From positions 4,030,001 through 4,094,000 of the forward strand of contig OZ244249.1 of the NCBI GenBank assembly GCA_965217135.1: 64,000 nucleotides of DNA, in the 5' to 3' direction. Positions 8,781 through 17,339 of the stretch are shown in pieces. How positions within the stretch are numbered: position 1 is the stretch's first letter; each line of letters starts with the position of its first letter. Origin of the DNA: HXMU1420-2 sp017643305. Lineage in GTDB: Bacteria > Pseudomonadota > Alphaproteobacteria > Rhodobacterales > Rhodobacteraceae. A model generated the notes under the pieces. That model saw nothing but the letters and a program-made list of their open reading frames with translations, did no database searches and had not been told where the DNA came from. The position numbers and the translations under genes were made by a program.

Positions 8781-9200
8781 TCAACCCGCAGGGGCCGGAT
8801 TGGTAAGCGGCCGCGCTTCGATCACGACAAATGCCTGCGCCCAAGGGTGATCATCGGTCAATGTGACGTGAATGATGGCTTCGTGCCCCGGTGGGGTCAT
8901 TTCCTTGAGCCGTTCTGCCGCCCAGCCAGTTACATGCATCACGGGCTGCCCAGTGCGCAGGTTGGATACGGCCATATCCTTCCACGCGATGCCCATACGC
9001 AGACCAGTGCCCAGCGCTTTGGAGCACGCTTCTTTCGCGGCCCATCGTTTTGCATAGGTGCCCGGCGTGTCGACGCGGCGTTCAGCCTTGCGCTGCTCGA
9101 CATCGGTGAACACACGGTTGCGGAACCGATCGCCGAACCGCTCAAGCGTGCGTTCGATCCGTTCGATATTGGCCAGGTCGGTGCCAATGCCCAAGATCAT
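8781..9200 (-). CDS. acpS: Holo-[acyl-carrier-protein] synthase
   Basis: Transfers 4'-phosphopantetheine from CoA to apo-ACP. The 139-residue product has the two family signatures: GIGTDLANIERI at the start (metal-ligand Asp8) and KRWAAKEACSKALGTG (catalytic Glu). ATG 9200 gives the canonical MILGIGTD opening; a TTG at 9242 would add 14 residues. It follows pdxJ, with a small coupled reading frame between them. Confidence 0.95.
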   Translation of the reverse strand: MILGIGTDLANIERIERTLERFGDRFRNRVFTDVEQRKAERRVDTPGTYAKRWAAKEACSKALGTGLRMGIAWKDMAVSNLRTGQPVMHVTGWAAERLKEMTPPGHEAIIHVTLTDDHPWAQAFVVIEARPLTNPAPAG

Positions 9201-9242
9201 CTCAGCACCGCCCCAGTTGATGTGTGGAGCAACAGCGGCCAA

Positions 9243-9371
9243 TCATGTGGTGAGGATCTTCAACCTGGCCACACCAAACGGCGTGCACAATCCGTGTTCG
9301 AAGCAGTGGCGCGATCGGGCGCAGGCCGACGAAATCAGCGCGGTCGAAAACAGGAATGCTGCATCGGTCAT
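9243..9371 (-). CDS. Candidate 42-residue small protein between pdxJ and acpS
   Basis: A short frame whose ATG (9369-9371) overlaps the pdxJ stop as ATGA, the same coupling used elsewhere in this operon. It encodes 42 residues starting MTDAAFLFSTALISSACARS, with a short hydrophobic stretch (about 4-17), three cysteines in total and a basic C-terminal half. It ends 42 bp before the acpS start. I do not recognise it. The overlap is suggestive, but a frame this short in GC-rich DNA can occur by chance. Confidence 0.35.
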   Translation of the reverse strand: MTDAAFLFSTALISSACARSRHCFEHGLCTPFGVARLKILTT

Positions 9372-10117
9372 GCGCGGGCCTCATCCATCAACCGGCGCAT
9401 CTCAAGGATCGCAGGCTCCAAACCCCGGAAGATGGATTCGCCGATGATGAAATGGCCGATATTCAGCTCCCGCACCTCGGGAAAAGCCGCAACCGGCTGC
9501 ACGGTTTCATAGTTCAGCCCGTGCCCAGCGTGCACCTCCATCCCAAGCGAATGGCCGAAGGCGGACATTTCGCGCAGCGCTTCCAGTTCGCGATCGCGGT
9601 CTTCGTAACGGCCTTCAGCATGCGCATCGCAATAGGCCCCGGTGTGCAGTTCGATCACCTGCGCGCCAATACGATGCGCGGCCTCGATCTGGCGTTGGTC
9701 TGCGGCGATGAAGATCGACACACGGCACCCAACATCACGCAAAGGCGCGATGAAATGTGCCAGGCGGTTTTCTTCGCGAGCCACCTCCAGCCCACCTTCG
9801 GTGGTGCGTTCTTCGCGTTTTTCCGGGACAATGCAGACTGCGTGTGGTTTGTGGCGCAGGGCGATCTGCTGCATTTCGTCGGTCGCCGCCATTTCGAAAT
9901 TCAACGGCACGCTCAGCACCTCCATCAGCCCGGCAATATCTGCGTCCGAAATGTGCCGCCGGTCTTCACGCAGGTGGGCGGTGATGCCATCAGCTCCGGC
10001 TTTCTCAGCAATCTTGGCCGCACGCAGAGGATCGGGATAATCGCCGCCGCGCGCGTTGCGCACGGTTGCCACATGGTCAATGTTGACCCCCAGACGCAGT
10101 TGCGGTTCGTCCGTCAT
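9368..10117 (-). CDS. pdxJ: Pyridoxine 5'-phosphate synthase
   Basis: Condenses 1-deoxyxylulose 5-phosphate with 3-amino-2-oxopropyl phosphate, the ring-closing step of DXP-dependent vitamin B6 synthesis. TIM-barrel protein of 249 residues with the typical opening LRLGVNIDHVATVRNARG, then ITAHLREDRRHI, CIVPEKREERTTEGG, and the C-terminal LNIGHFIIGESIFRGL. An AAGGAAG ribosome site precedes ATG 10117. It follows the DUF2062 gene by 13 bp. Confidence 0.96.
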   Translation of the reverse strand: MTDEPQLRLGVNIDHVATVRNARGGDYPDPLRAAKIAEKAGADGITAHLREDRRHISDADIAGLMEVLSVPLNFEMAATDEMQQIALRHKPHAVCIVPEKREERTTEGGLEVAREENRLAHFIAPLRDVGCRVSIFIAADQRQIEAAHRIGAQVIELHTGAYCDAHAEGRYEDRDRELEALREMSAFGHSLGMEVHAGHGLNYETVQPVAAFPEVRELNIGHFIIGESIFRGLEPAILEMRRLMDEARA

Positions 10118-10130
10118 GCTTTGCTTCCTT

Positions 10131-10766
10131 TTAGCTGTCCTCGGCCGCCTTTTTCTTTATGGCCTCGAATTTCGCCCTGATCTTACGTTGCCGACTTTTC
10201 TGGTAGGCCCTAATTACCGGCACGCTCACGATGTAGCAGACGGTCGCTGTAATCGCACCGGGGATCAAGCCACCAACGAGGAATGGTAAGAAAATTTGAT
10301 CAAAAAAAACCTCCAGCCCATCCCAGTCAGCTGTTTCATCGGTGAATAATGCGATCAAATTGTGCTTCAAGTCACGCCAGGCGTCCATGAATTTACCGCC
10401 GAAGGACCGCTCTACCGAATGGGTCATTTCGCTGCCCAGGATGAAATGGCCGGTCTGGAGCGAGATAATTCCAATTGGAACATAAGTTAGCGGGTTGCCG
10501 AAAAACGTCGCCATCACCGCTGCAAGAATATTCCCGTTCATCACCCGCGCGATAATGAATGCTATCAGGAAATGCAGACCGAACAGAGGCGTAAAGCTGG
10601 TCAGCACACCGGCCCAGATCCCGCGGGCGATCCGTTCCGGTGTATCGGGCAAGCGCCGAACCCGGTGTTTGACATATTGAAAGGCACGTGCCCATCCGCC
10701 CGGTGGAAAAACCAGTTCCCACGCAGCACGGAAAAATGTTCGACGGTCCCGACGTTTGAAAACCAC
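10131..10766 (-). CDS. DUF2062 membrane protein
   Basis: A 211-residue membrane protein of the DUF2062 family. Features are a basic N-terminus, then GIWAGVLTSFTPLFGLHFLIAFIIARVMNGN (about 48-78), the family motif FFGNPLTYVPIG (about 87-98), a soluble stretch, and a C-terminal membrane segment FLVGGLIPGAITATVCYIVSVPVI before a Lys/Arg-rich tail. The biochemical function is unknown. Its position between rsh and pdxJ is conserved in relatives and suggests co-expression rather than a shared pathway. Confidence 0.88.
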   Translation of the reverse strand: MVFKRRDRRTFFRAAWELVFPPGGWARAFQYVKHRVRRLPDTPERIARGIWAGVLTSFTPLFGLHFLIAFIIARVMNGNILAAVMATFFGNPLTYVPIGIISLQTGHFILGSEMTHSVERSFGGKFMDAWRDLKHNLIALFTDETADWDGLEVFFDQIFLPFLVGGLIPGAITATVCYIVSVPVIRAYQKSRQRKIRAKFEAIKKKAAEDS

Positions 10767-10793
10767 AGGTCGGTTCTAACCCCCTCCGCCCAT

Positions 10794-12926
10794 CTACTGC
10801 GCCGCAAAGCGCATCTGGGACTTGCCGCGCGACCGCTCCACCGCGGCGACATCTGCCTCGGCCTCTAGCATAAGGATCAGCGAATGCAGCTGTTCAGCAT
10901 CACGCAATTCTGCCGTGATCAACAACCGGTAGTAATCAGGTTTGCGATCAAGGAATCGCAAATCCGCAATGTTTGCTTTCTTTTCCCCGATCAGCGTACA
11001 GATCCGGCCCAACACGCCCGCATCGTTGCCAATGGTCAAATCAATAGTCGCTGGATAAATTGCCGGATGGGTGCCGGAATGCCAATGCAAATCCACCCAG
11101 CGGTCTGGGTCGTCTTCGAAATTGCTCAGTTCGTCGCAATCAATGGCATGGACAATCACACCTTTGCCACGTTGCGTAATGCCCACGATCCGTTCACCCG
11201 GCAACGGCTGGCAGCATGGCGCGCGTTCAAACGACTGGCCCGACGACAAACCGATAACGGCGCGCCCAATGGGGATTTTGTCCCCTTCGTCCGGGGCCAG
11301 TTCGGGATAGACCGCCTGAACCACATCATGCGCCGTCAATTCCGCGCTGCCCAGACGTGCCAGCAGGGTGTCCCGATCTGCCAGACGCAGGTGTTTGGCG
11401 GCAGTGTCCAGCGCCTTGTCAGTTGCCTTGCGCCCAACATGTTCAAAGGCTGACCGCGCCAGTTCCTGCCCCAGCTTGATGAACCGCTCACGGTCCACCT
11501 CCCGCAAGGAACGGCGGATGGCAGTGCGGGCCTTGCCCGTCACGGCGATCTCCAACCATGTCACCTGCGGTGTCTGGCCTTCCGCGGTCATGACATCCAC
11601 TGACTGGCCGTTTTTCAGGCGCGTCCACAGAGGCACACGGATGCCATCCACCTTGGCGCCCACGCAGGCCCCACCAATCCGCGTGTGGATGGCATAGGCA
11701 AAATCCAGCGGCGTCGCACCGCGCGGGAGCTTCACCACATCCCCTTTGGGTGTAAAGCAGAAGACCTGGTCGGAATACATTTCCAGCTTTACCGCTTCCA
11801 TGAATTCATCGTGGTCTTCTTCGGCGTCAAACTGTTCAGTCAGACCCGCGATCCATTTAGCCGGGTCAACTGCGAACGGGTTTTCGACCCGGACACCATC
11901 ACGATAGGACCAATGCGCCGCAACGCCGGTTTCGGCCACATCATGCATGGCCTGGGTACGGACCTGCACCTCCACCCGTTTGCCATCCCGTCCTGAGACC
12001 GTGGTGTGGATGGACCGGTACCCGTTTGACTTGGGTTGGCTGATATAGTCCTTGAACCGCCCTGGCACGGCGCGCCAGCGCTGATGTATGGCACCAAGCG
12101 TGCGATAACAGTCGTCTTCGCTATGCGTGATGATCCGGAACCCATAAATATCAGAAAGCCGAGAAAAACCCTGGTCCTTCTCCTGCATTTTGCGCCAGAT
12201 GGAATACGGCTTCTTTGCGCGACCGATCACCTCGGCATCGATCCCGGCCTTTTCAAGCTCGTGACGCATGTCGCCAGTGATCCTCTGGATCACATCACCG
12301 GTTTCGCGCTGAAGCGTAATAAACCGCCGCATGATTGATGCGCGGCCTTCGGGGTTCAACACATGGAAGGCGAGGTCTTCCAGTTCTTCCCGCATCCACT
12401 GCATGCCCATCCGCCCGGCCAGCGGTGCAAAAATCTCCATCGTTTCACGAGACTTTTGGGCCTGCTTTTCCGGCTTCATTGCCTTGATGGTGCGCATGTT
12501 GTGCAAGCGGTCAGCCAGCTTGACAAGGATCACTCGCAGATCTTTCGACATCGCCATAAACAGCTTGCGGAAGTTTTCCGCCTGCTTGGTTTCATGGCTG
12601 CTAAGCTGCAGGTTAGTCAGCTTGGTGACACCATCAACCAACATCGCGATCTCATCACCGAATCGCGTAGCAACTTCACTATAAGATGCCTTGGTGTCTT
12701 CGATTGTGTCGTGCAGCAGGGCGGTGATGATAGTGGCATCATCTAAACGCTGTTCGGTTAAGATAGCAGCAACTTCGACCGGGTGGGAAAAATAGGGTTC
12801 GCCGGAATGCCGGAACTGCCCTTCGTGCATATCCATGCCAAACTGATAGGCATCGGCAATTTTTGCAGCATTTGTTTTAGGGTTGTAGTTGCGGACCAGC
12901 GCAATCAGATCGTCAACGGCAATCAT
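10794..12926 (-). CDS. rsh: Bifunctional (p)ppGpp synthetase/hydrolase (Rsh/SpoT type)
   Basis: Single long RelA/SpoT homologue (710 residues) that makes and degrades (p)ppGpp in the stringent response. In order: an HD hydrolase domain with HDTIED (about 72) and the RFGDEIAMLVDGVTKL stretch; a synthetase domain with RAKKPYSIWRKMQ and FKDYISQPKSNGYRS; a TGS domain (about 390-450, FTPKGDVVKLPRGATPLDFAY); and a C-terminal ACT domain. The HD residues are intact and the synthetase loop reads RFKD rather than the acidic form of mono-functional RelA, supporting dual activity. It follows rpoZ by 19 bp. Confidence 0.95.
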   Translation of the reverse strand: MIAVDDLIALVRNYNPKTNAAKIADAYQFGMDMHEGQFRHSGEPYFSHPVEVAAILTEQRLDDATIITALLHDTIEDTKASYSEVATRFGDEIAMLVDGVTKLTNLQLSSHETKQAENFRKLFMAMSKDLRVILVKLADRLHNMRTIKAMKPEKQAQKSRETMEIFAPLAGRMGMQWMREELEDLAFHVLNPEGRASIMRRFITLQRETGDVIQRITGDMRHELEKAGIDAEVIGRAKKPYSIWRKMQEKDQGFSRLSDIYGFRIITHSEDDCYRTLGAIHQRWRAVPGRFKDYISQPKSNGYRSIHTTVSGRDGKRVEVQVRTQAMHDVAETGVAAHWSYRDGVRVENPFAVDPAKWIAGLTEQFDAEEDHDEFMEAVKLEMYSDQVFCFTPKGDVVKLPRGATPLDFAYAIHTRIGGACVGAKVDGIRVPLWTRLKNGQSVDVMTAEGQTPQVTWLEIAVTGKARTAIRRSLREVDRERFIKLGQELARSAFEHVGRKATDKALDTAAKHLRLADRDTLLARLGSAELTAHDVVQAVYPELAPDEGDKIPIGRAVIGLSSGQSFERAPCCQPLPGERIVGITQRGKGVIVHAIDCDELSNFEDDPDRWVDLHWHSGTHPAIYPATIDLTIGNDAGVLGRICTLIGEKKANIADLRFLDRKPDYYRLLITAELRDAEQLHSLILMLEAEADVAAVERSRGKSQMRFAAQ

Positions 12927-12945
12927 CTGGTCCGCACTCGCTTCA

Positions 12946-13299
12946 TCAGCCCTGGCCCTGCGCCTCCATCAGCGCACGCAGCAATTTTTCTTCGCTCAGA
13001 TCGTCTTCCGCCGGCTTGTCGGCCTCAGCACCCATCAAAAGCGCCATGGAATCTTCTTCCGGCTCATCTACTTCGATCTGGGTCTGGTTCGATTCGATTA
13101 GACGCTCTCGCAATTCGTCGGCGCTCTGGGTTTCTTCGGCGATCTCACGCAGCGACACGACCGGGTTTTTATCATTGTCGCGATCTACTGTGATAGGGGA
13201 ACCAGAAGAAATCTCGCGCGCACGATGTGCCGCGAGCATGACCAGTTCGAACCGGTTCGGAACCTTATCAACGCAATCTTCGACCGTCACACGGGCCAT
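12946..13299 (-). CDS. rpoZ: RNA polymerase omega subunit
   Basis: A 117-residue omega subunit that helps assemble RNA polymerase. It opens MARVTVEDCVDKVPNRFELVMLAAHRAR, the family signature, with the conserved region followed by an acidic C-terminal tail (DEPEEDSM, EADKPAEDDLSEE) usual in alphaproteobacteria. It begins the minus-strand operon that continues into rsh; omega and Rsh are genetic and functional partners in ppGpp sensing. Confidence 0.95.
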   Translation of the reverse strand: MARVTVEDCVDKVPNRFELVMLAAHRAREISSGSPITVDRDNDKNPVVSLREIAEETQSADELRERLIESNQTQIEVDEPEEDSMALLMGAEADKPAEDDLSEEKLLRALMEAQGQG

Positions 13300-13379
13300 G
13301 GTCAGATCTCCAGAAATATGGGGCCAGAGACCGCTACTTAGTCATGATCGCCCAGTTTGACAAGCTATGAATCGCCGCG

Positions 13380-13988
13380 TCACAGGGGGATAACGGCCTG
13401 CCGGGCTTCCAATGGCAGCGCGTCATGCATTTCACGGACAGATCTTTGTAGCAAGGGGTGCACCCAATCCGGCGCAACATCCATTAACGGCACCAGAACA
13501 AAAGCCCGGTCCTGAATGCGGGGATGCGGCAACAACATTGTGTCCGGGGTTTGACGCACCTGTGCGTCCAACGGCAGATTGATCCAGTCCTCGACCGTAT
13601 CAAGATCCGGGACCACAACAGCATCGAAAGACAACAGGTCCAGATCCAGCGTGCGCATACCCCAACGCTTATCCCGCTGGCGTCCAAATTCCGCTTCTAC
13701 CGTATGCAACGCGGCCAGCATCTCAGATGCCGAAAGGCCCGTCTCCGCGATTAACGCAACGTTCACATAGTCCGGCCCCGCCCCCTGTGGAAAACACGGT
13801 GTTTTGAAAAAGCGACTAATGCCTAAGACTTTAATCCGTTCATTTGAAACAATTTTTGTTGCTTCCACAATTGTTTGAGCCGGTGTACCCTTTTGAAAAG
13901 TCAAGTTACCGCCCGCCGCGATGAGGACTTTTGACCGATTTTTGGTCAATTTTGGCTGAATATGACAAAACTTTCGGTCTTGCGGCAT
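13380..13988 (-). CDS. folK: 2-amino-4-hydroxy-6-hydroxymethyldihydropteridine diphosphokinase
   Basis: HPPK of folate synthesis: pyrophosphorylates hydroxymethyl-dihydropterin using ATP. The 202-residue product has the N-terminal strand SKVLIAAGGNL, the PGPDYVN-like segment GAGPDYVNVAL, and the signature RWGMRTLDLDLL that binds ATP and Mg. The first ~18 residues (MPQDRKFCHIQ...) extend beyond the family start and are AT-rich, but no better start is apparent. A divergent NYN-domain gene starts 95 bp away across an AT-rich promoter region. Confidence 0.92.
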   Translation of the reverse strand: MPQDRKFCHIQPKLTKNRSKVLIAAGGNLTFQKGTPAQTIVEATKIVSNERIKVLGISRFFKTPCFPQGAGPDYVNVALIAETGLSASEMLAALHTVEAEFGRQRDKRWGMRTLDLDLLSFDAVVVPDLDTVEDWINLPLDAQVRQTPDTMLLPHPRIQDRAFVLVPLMDVAPDWVHPLLQRSVREMHDALPLEARQAVIPL

Positions 13989-14083
13989 AATTGAATAGCC
14001 TTAAATTACTCCAACGTTTCGCCATCACTCACAGATAATAACGGAACAACAATTGCGAAGCGTTTCATTTAGAAGGACATTTT

Positions 14084-14653
14084 ATGTTTTACAAAGACGA
14101 AAGGCTCGCGCTGTTCATCGACGGATCAAACTTGTATGCGGCCGCCAAAGCTCTAGGATTTGATATCGACTACAAACTGCTCCGACAAGAGTTCATGAGG
14201 CGTGGCAAACTGCTACGCGCCTTTTACTACACTGCTCTGTTGGAGAACGATGAATATTCGCCGATCCGGCCTTTGGTCGATTGGCTCCACTACAACGGCT
14301 TCACCATGGTGACCAAACCGGCGAAGGAATATACCGATTCCATGGGGCGCCGGAAGGTCAAGGGGAACATGGATATCGAGCTGGCCGTGGACGCTATGGA
14401 GCTAGCGCCGCGCGTAGATCACATTGTGCTGTTTTCTGGCGATGGGGATTTCCGCCCACTGGTGGAGAGCCTGCAGCGCCAAGGCGTACGGGTTTCGGTC
14501 GTGTCGACCATCCGTAGCCAGCCTCCAATGATCTCGGATGAACTGCGCCGGCAGGCCGACAATTTCATTGAGCTGGAGGAGCTCAAGGATGTGATCGGCC
14601 GCCCGCCGCGCGACATACCCGATGAACGCAAAGTCGTGGTGGCCAACAAGTGA
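14084..14653 (+). CDS. NYN-domain (LabA/DUF88) putative ribonuclease
   Basis: A 189-residue protein with a single NYN/PIN-like domain. Conserved acidic positions are visible in LFIDGSNLY (about 10-18), KGNMDIELAVDAM (about 95-107) and LFSGDGDFRPLV (about 116-127), the arrangement expected for a metal-dependent RNase active site. No extra domain is present apart from a short basic tail. The ATG follows an AAGGACA ribosome site. The cellular target is unknown. It lies between divergent folK and ispH; the biological role cannot be read from context. Confidence 0.85.
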   Translation: MFYKDERLALFIDGSNLYAAAKALGFDIDYKLLRQEFMRRGKLLRAFYYTALLENDEYSPIRPLVDWLHYNGFTMVTKPAKEYTDSMGRRKVKGNMDIELAVDAMELAPRVDHIVLFSGDGDFRPLVESLQRQGVRVSVVSTIRSQPPMISDELRRQADNFIELEELKDVIGRPPRDIPDERKVVVANK

Positions 14654-14820
14654 GCGTCTGACAAATCGTCGAAGCCGGAAGTCGCGCCGTTTTTGACGGC
14701 GGGGCGTATGCATTGGCGGAATGTCGGGCGGCGGTTAGCGGTCTGGCGTCCGCGCCAGACACCCGCTGGACCCCTGCGCAGCAAAACATTAAACATGGCG
14801 GAAACGCAGGACCTCCCGAG

Positions 14821-15780
14821 ATGACAAAGTCTCCCCTCACACTCTACCTGGCCGCACCGCGCGGATTTTGCGCGGGTGTAGACCGGGCTATCAAGATTGT
14901 CGAAATGGCGTTGGATAAATGGGGCGCGCCAGTCTATGTGCGGCACGAAATCGTCCACAACAAGTTCGTGGTCGACGATCTGCGGGACAAAGGCGCGGTC
15001 TTTGTCGAGGAGTTGGAAGAATGTCCAGACGACCGACCTGTCGTGTTCTCCGCCCATGGTGTCCCCAAATCCGTCCCAGCCGAGGCCGCTCGGCGGGAGA
15101 TGCTGTTTGTTGATGCCACCTGCCCTTTGGTCAGCAAGGTGCATATCGAAGCGCAGCGGCATGCCGATCGTGGCTTGCAAATCGTGATGATCGGGCATGC
15201 GGGCCATCCTGAAACCATCGGCACCATGGGGCAACTGCCGGATGGAGACGTTTTGCTTGTGGAAACACCAGAGGATGTCGCCAGTCTGGACGTCCGCAAC
15301 GCTGGGCATTTGGCCTTTGTCACGCAGACCACACTCAGCGTGGATGACACCGCTGAAATTGTCGCCGCGCTGCAGGCCCGTTTCCCCCAAATTGTCGGAC
15401 CGCACAAGGAAGATATCTGCTACGCCACCACCAACCGGCAGGAAGCGGTCAAGGCAATGGCGACTAAGGTTGACGCAATGCTGGTGGTGGGCGCGCCGAA
15501 TTCGTCTAACTCGCGGCGGCTGGTTGAGGTCGGATCGCGGGCCGGATGCGCCTATGCGCAACTGGTTCAGCGGGCGACCGACATCGACTGGCGCGCGCTG
15601 GACGGTGTAAGCGGCGTGGGCATCACCGCCGGGGCATCAGCCCCCGAGGTGCTGATCAACGAGGTGATCGACGCATTTCGAGACCGGTACGATGTACGGG
15701 TTGAACAGGTGGAAACCGCCAAGGAGACCGTCGAATTCAAGGTTCCTCGCGTCCTGCGCGAACCACGAACAGAGGTCTGA
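14821..15780 (+). CDS. ispH: 4-hydroxy-3-methylbut-2-enyl diphosphate reductase
   Basis: Last enzyme of the MEP isoprenoid pathway, reducing HMBPP to IPP and DMAPP with a [4Fe-4S] cluster. The three cluster cysteines are present at Cys17 (RGFCAGV), Cys101 (DATCPLV) and Cys200 (DICYATTNRQ); SAHGVP and the ANSSNS-like APNSSNS substrate motifs are also intact. Start ATG 14821 gives the normal MTKSPLTLYLAAPRGFCAG opening and 319 residues; the frame is open further upstream but without family similarity. Confidence 0.96.
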   Translation: MTKSPLTLYLAAPRGFCAGVDRAIKIVEMALDKWGAPVYVRHEIVHNKFVVDDLRDKGAVFVEELEECPDDRPVVFSAHGVPKSVPAEAARREMLFVDATCPLVSKVHIEAQRHADRGLQIVMIGHAGHPETIGTMGQLPDGDVLLVETPEDVASLDVRNAGHLAFVTQTTLSVDDTAEIVAALQARFPQIVGPHKEDICYATTNRQEAVKAMATKVDAMLVVGAPNSSNSRRLVEVGSRAGCAYAQLVQRATDIDWRALDGVSGVGITAGASAPEVLINEVIDAFRDRYDVRVEQVETAKETVEFKVPRVLREPRTEV

Positions 15781-15942
15781 AATGAGGCCGGCGCAATTCA
15801 TGCCAAACGCTCTCGTCGCGGTCATCGCGCCCGGCAGCGGACGCAACGATTAGCTGAGTTGCCAGACGATGCTGCAGGGGCTCAGCCGCGGCTTTGTAAC
15901 AATCTTTGCGATGCCCGTTGGGCGGATTGCGATGGAGCGCGC

Positions 15943-16536
15943 ATGAGCGACAAGGAAACACTAGCGGTCTACAACAGCAAAGCGTCGGATTATGCCGATC
16001 TTACAGACGAGGCCGGGACCAAGGACCCGGCGCTGTTGGCGTTTTTGAATCATCTACCGCCGCAATCTCATGTGCTGGATCTGGGTTGTGGCCCCGGTCA
16101 TGCCGCCGGGACAATGGTCAAAGCCGGGCACACGGTTGTCGCCGAGGACGCATCGGTCGAAATGATCGCCCTGGCCGCACGGCATGCAGGTGTGGAGGCG
16201 CGGGTTGCCACGTTTGACGATATTGGCGGCAAGGAGGCATTTGACGGGGTCTGGGCCAATTTCAGCCTGCTGCACGCCCCCCGCGTCAAGATGCCAGAAT
16301 ATTTGGACCGCCTGCACACCGCGTTGAAACCAGGCGGGCTGTTTCATATTGGCCTGAAACTAGGTGATGGCGAAAAGCGTGACGGGCTGGGGCGGAAGTA
16401 CACCTATTACAGCGAAAACGAGCTTGTGGGACTGCTGAAAGCTGCCGGCTTCACCCCGATCGCCCGCAGCTTTGGCAGCGATCCGGGACTGGATGGCGCA
16501 ATGGCTGACTGGATCTGCGTGCTGTCCCGTGGCTGA
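15943..16536 (+). CDS. Class I SAM-dependent methyltransferase
   Basis: A 197-residue methyltransferase with motif I VLDLGCGPGHAAG (about 43-55), an acidic residue at the end of beta-2 (VVAEDAS) and a post-motif WANFSLLHAPR. The C-terminal half GGLFHIGLKLGDGEKRD with YYSENELVGLLKAAGF resembles small ubiquinone/tellurite-type methyltransferases. No substrate can be assigned. ATG 15943 gives a typical short N-terminus. The rnhA start overlaps its stop, so the two are co-translated. Confidence 0.85.
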   Translation: MSDKETLAVYNSKASDYADLTDEAGTKDPALLAFLNHLPPQSHVLDLGCGPGHAAGTMVKAGHTVVAEDASVEMIALAARHAGVEARVATFDDIGGKEAFDGVWANFSLLHAPRVKMPEYLDRLHTALKPGGLFHIGLKLGDGEKRDGLGRKYTYYSENELVGLLKAAGFTPIARSFGSDPGLDGAMADWICVLSRG

Positions 16537-17005
16537 ACTGTACGCCTATACGGACGGGGCATGCTCCGGCAATCCCGGCCCCGGTGGCTGGGGTGTCCTG
16601 CTGATTGCCAAAGACGGCGACACGGTGATCAAGGAACGCGACCTGTGCGGCGGAGAGCCGGAGACCACCAACAACCGGATGGAATTGATGGCCGCGATTA
16701 TGGCGCTGGAAACGCTGGCGCGCCCGTCCGAGCTGACCATCATTACCGACAGTGCCTATGTGAAGAACGGCATTACCGGCTGGCTGCACGGGTGGAAGCG
16801 CAATGGCTGGCGAACCGCATCCAAGAAACCGGTCAAGAATGTCGACCTGTGGCAGCGGCTGGATGAGGCACGCGACCGTCACCATGTAACCTGGGAATGG
16901 ATCAAAGGCCATGCGGGCCATCCAGAAAATGAACGTGCCGACGAACTGGCCCGCGCCGGGATGAAACCGTTCAAACCGCGTAAGGCGGCGAAAACGGTAA
17001 CCTGA
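16529..17005 (+). CDS. rnhA: Ribonuclease HI
   Basis: Degrades the RNA strand of RNA-DNA hybrids. The 158-residue protein has the catalytic acids in YTDGACSGNPGPGGWG (Asp9), NNRMELMAA (Glu), IITDSAYV (Asp) and HPENERADELAR (Asp). Start is GTG 16529, overlapping the upstream methyltransferase stop; it gives the canonical MAELYAYTDGA opening. It ends 2 bp before the convergent GlsB-like gene. Confidence 0.96.
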   Translation: MAELYAYTDGACSGNPGPGGWGVLLIAKDGDTVIKERDLCGGEPETTNNRMELMAAIMALETLARPSELTIITDSAYVKNGITGWLHGWKRNGWRTASKKPVKNVDLWQRLDEARDRHHVTWEWIKGHAGHPENERADELARAGMKPFKPRKAAKTVT

Positions 17006-17007
17006 GC

Positions 17008-17247
17008 CTAGCGCTTGGGTCCGTATTTCTGCCAGAGCCAGATGATCAAAAGCGCGCCCAGAACCGCGCCGACAAAGCCTGAAAGCCAGCCCATCACCGA
17101 AATCAGTGCTCGCAGGAGGAAACCGCCGACCAGCGCCCCAACGATCCCGATCAGCATGGTGGTCGGGATGTCCGCTTCGATCTTCATCAGACGCGTGGCC
17201 AGAAAACCGGCAGCAGCCCCCACGATGATCAGATAAATCACGCCCAT
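17008..17247 (-). CDS. GlsB/YeaQ/YmgE-family small membrane protein
   Basis: A 79-residue protein with three hydrophobic segments (about 4-19, 29-48, 54-73) and the glycine-rich pattern of the transglycosylase-associated/GlsB family, for example GIVGALVGGFLLRAL. Members are inner-membrane proteins linked to stress in some bacteria; the mechanism is unknown. It is convergent with rnhA and lies 92 bp downstream of fmt. Confidence 0.85.
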   Translation of the reverse strand: MGVIYLIIVGAAAGFLATRLMKIEADIPTTMLIGIVGALVGGFLLRALISVMGWLSGFVGAVLGALLIIWLWQKYGPKR

Positions 17248-17339
17248 GGTTGTCCTCTTTGCTCAGGTCCTGTGCCGGTCACTCGCATGATGGCACCGGC
17301 CCGGAGCGATGAGAAGCCCAATCCATTGCCCAGGTCGGT

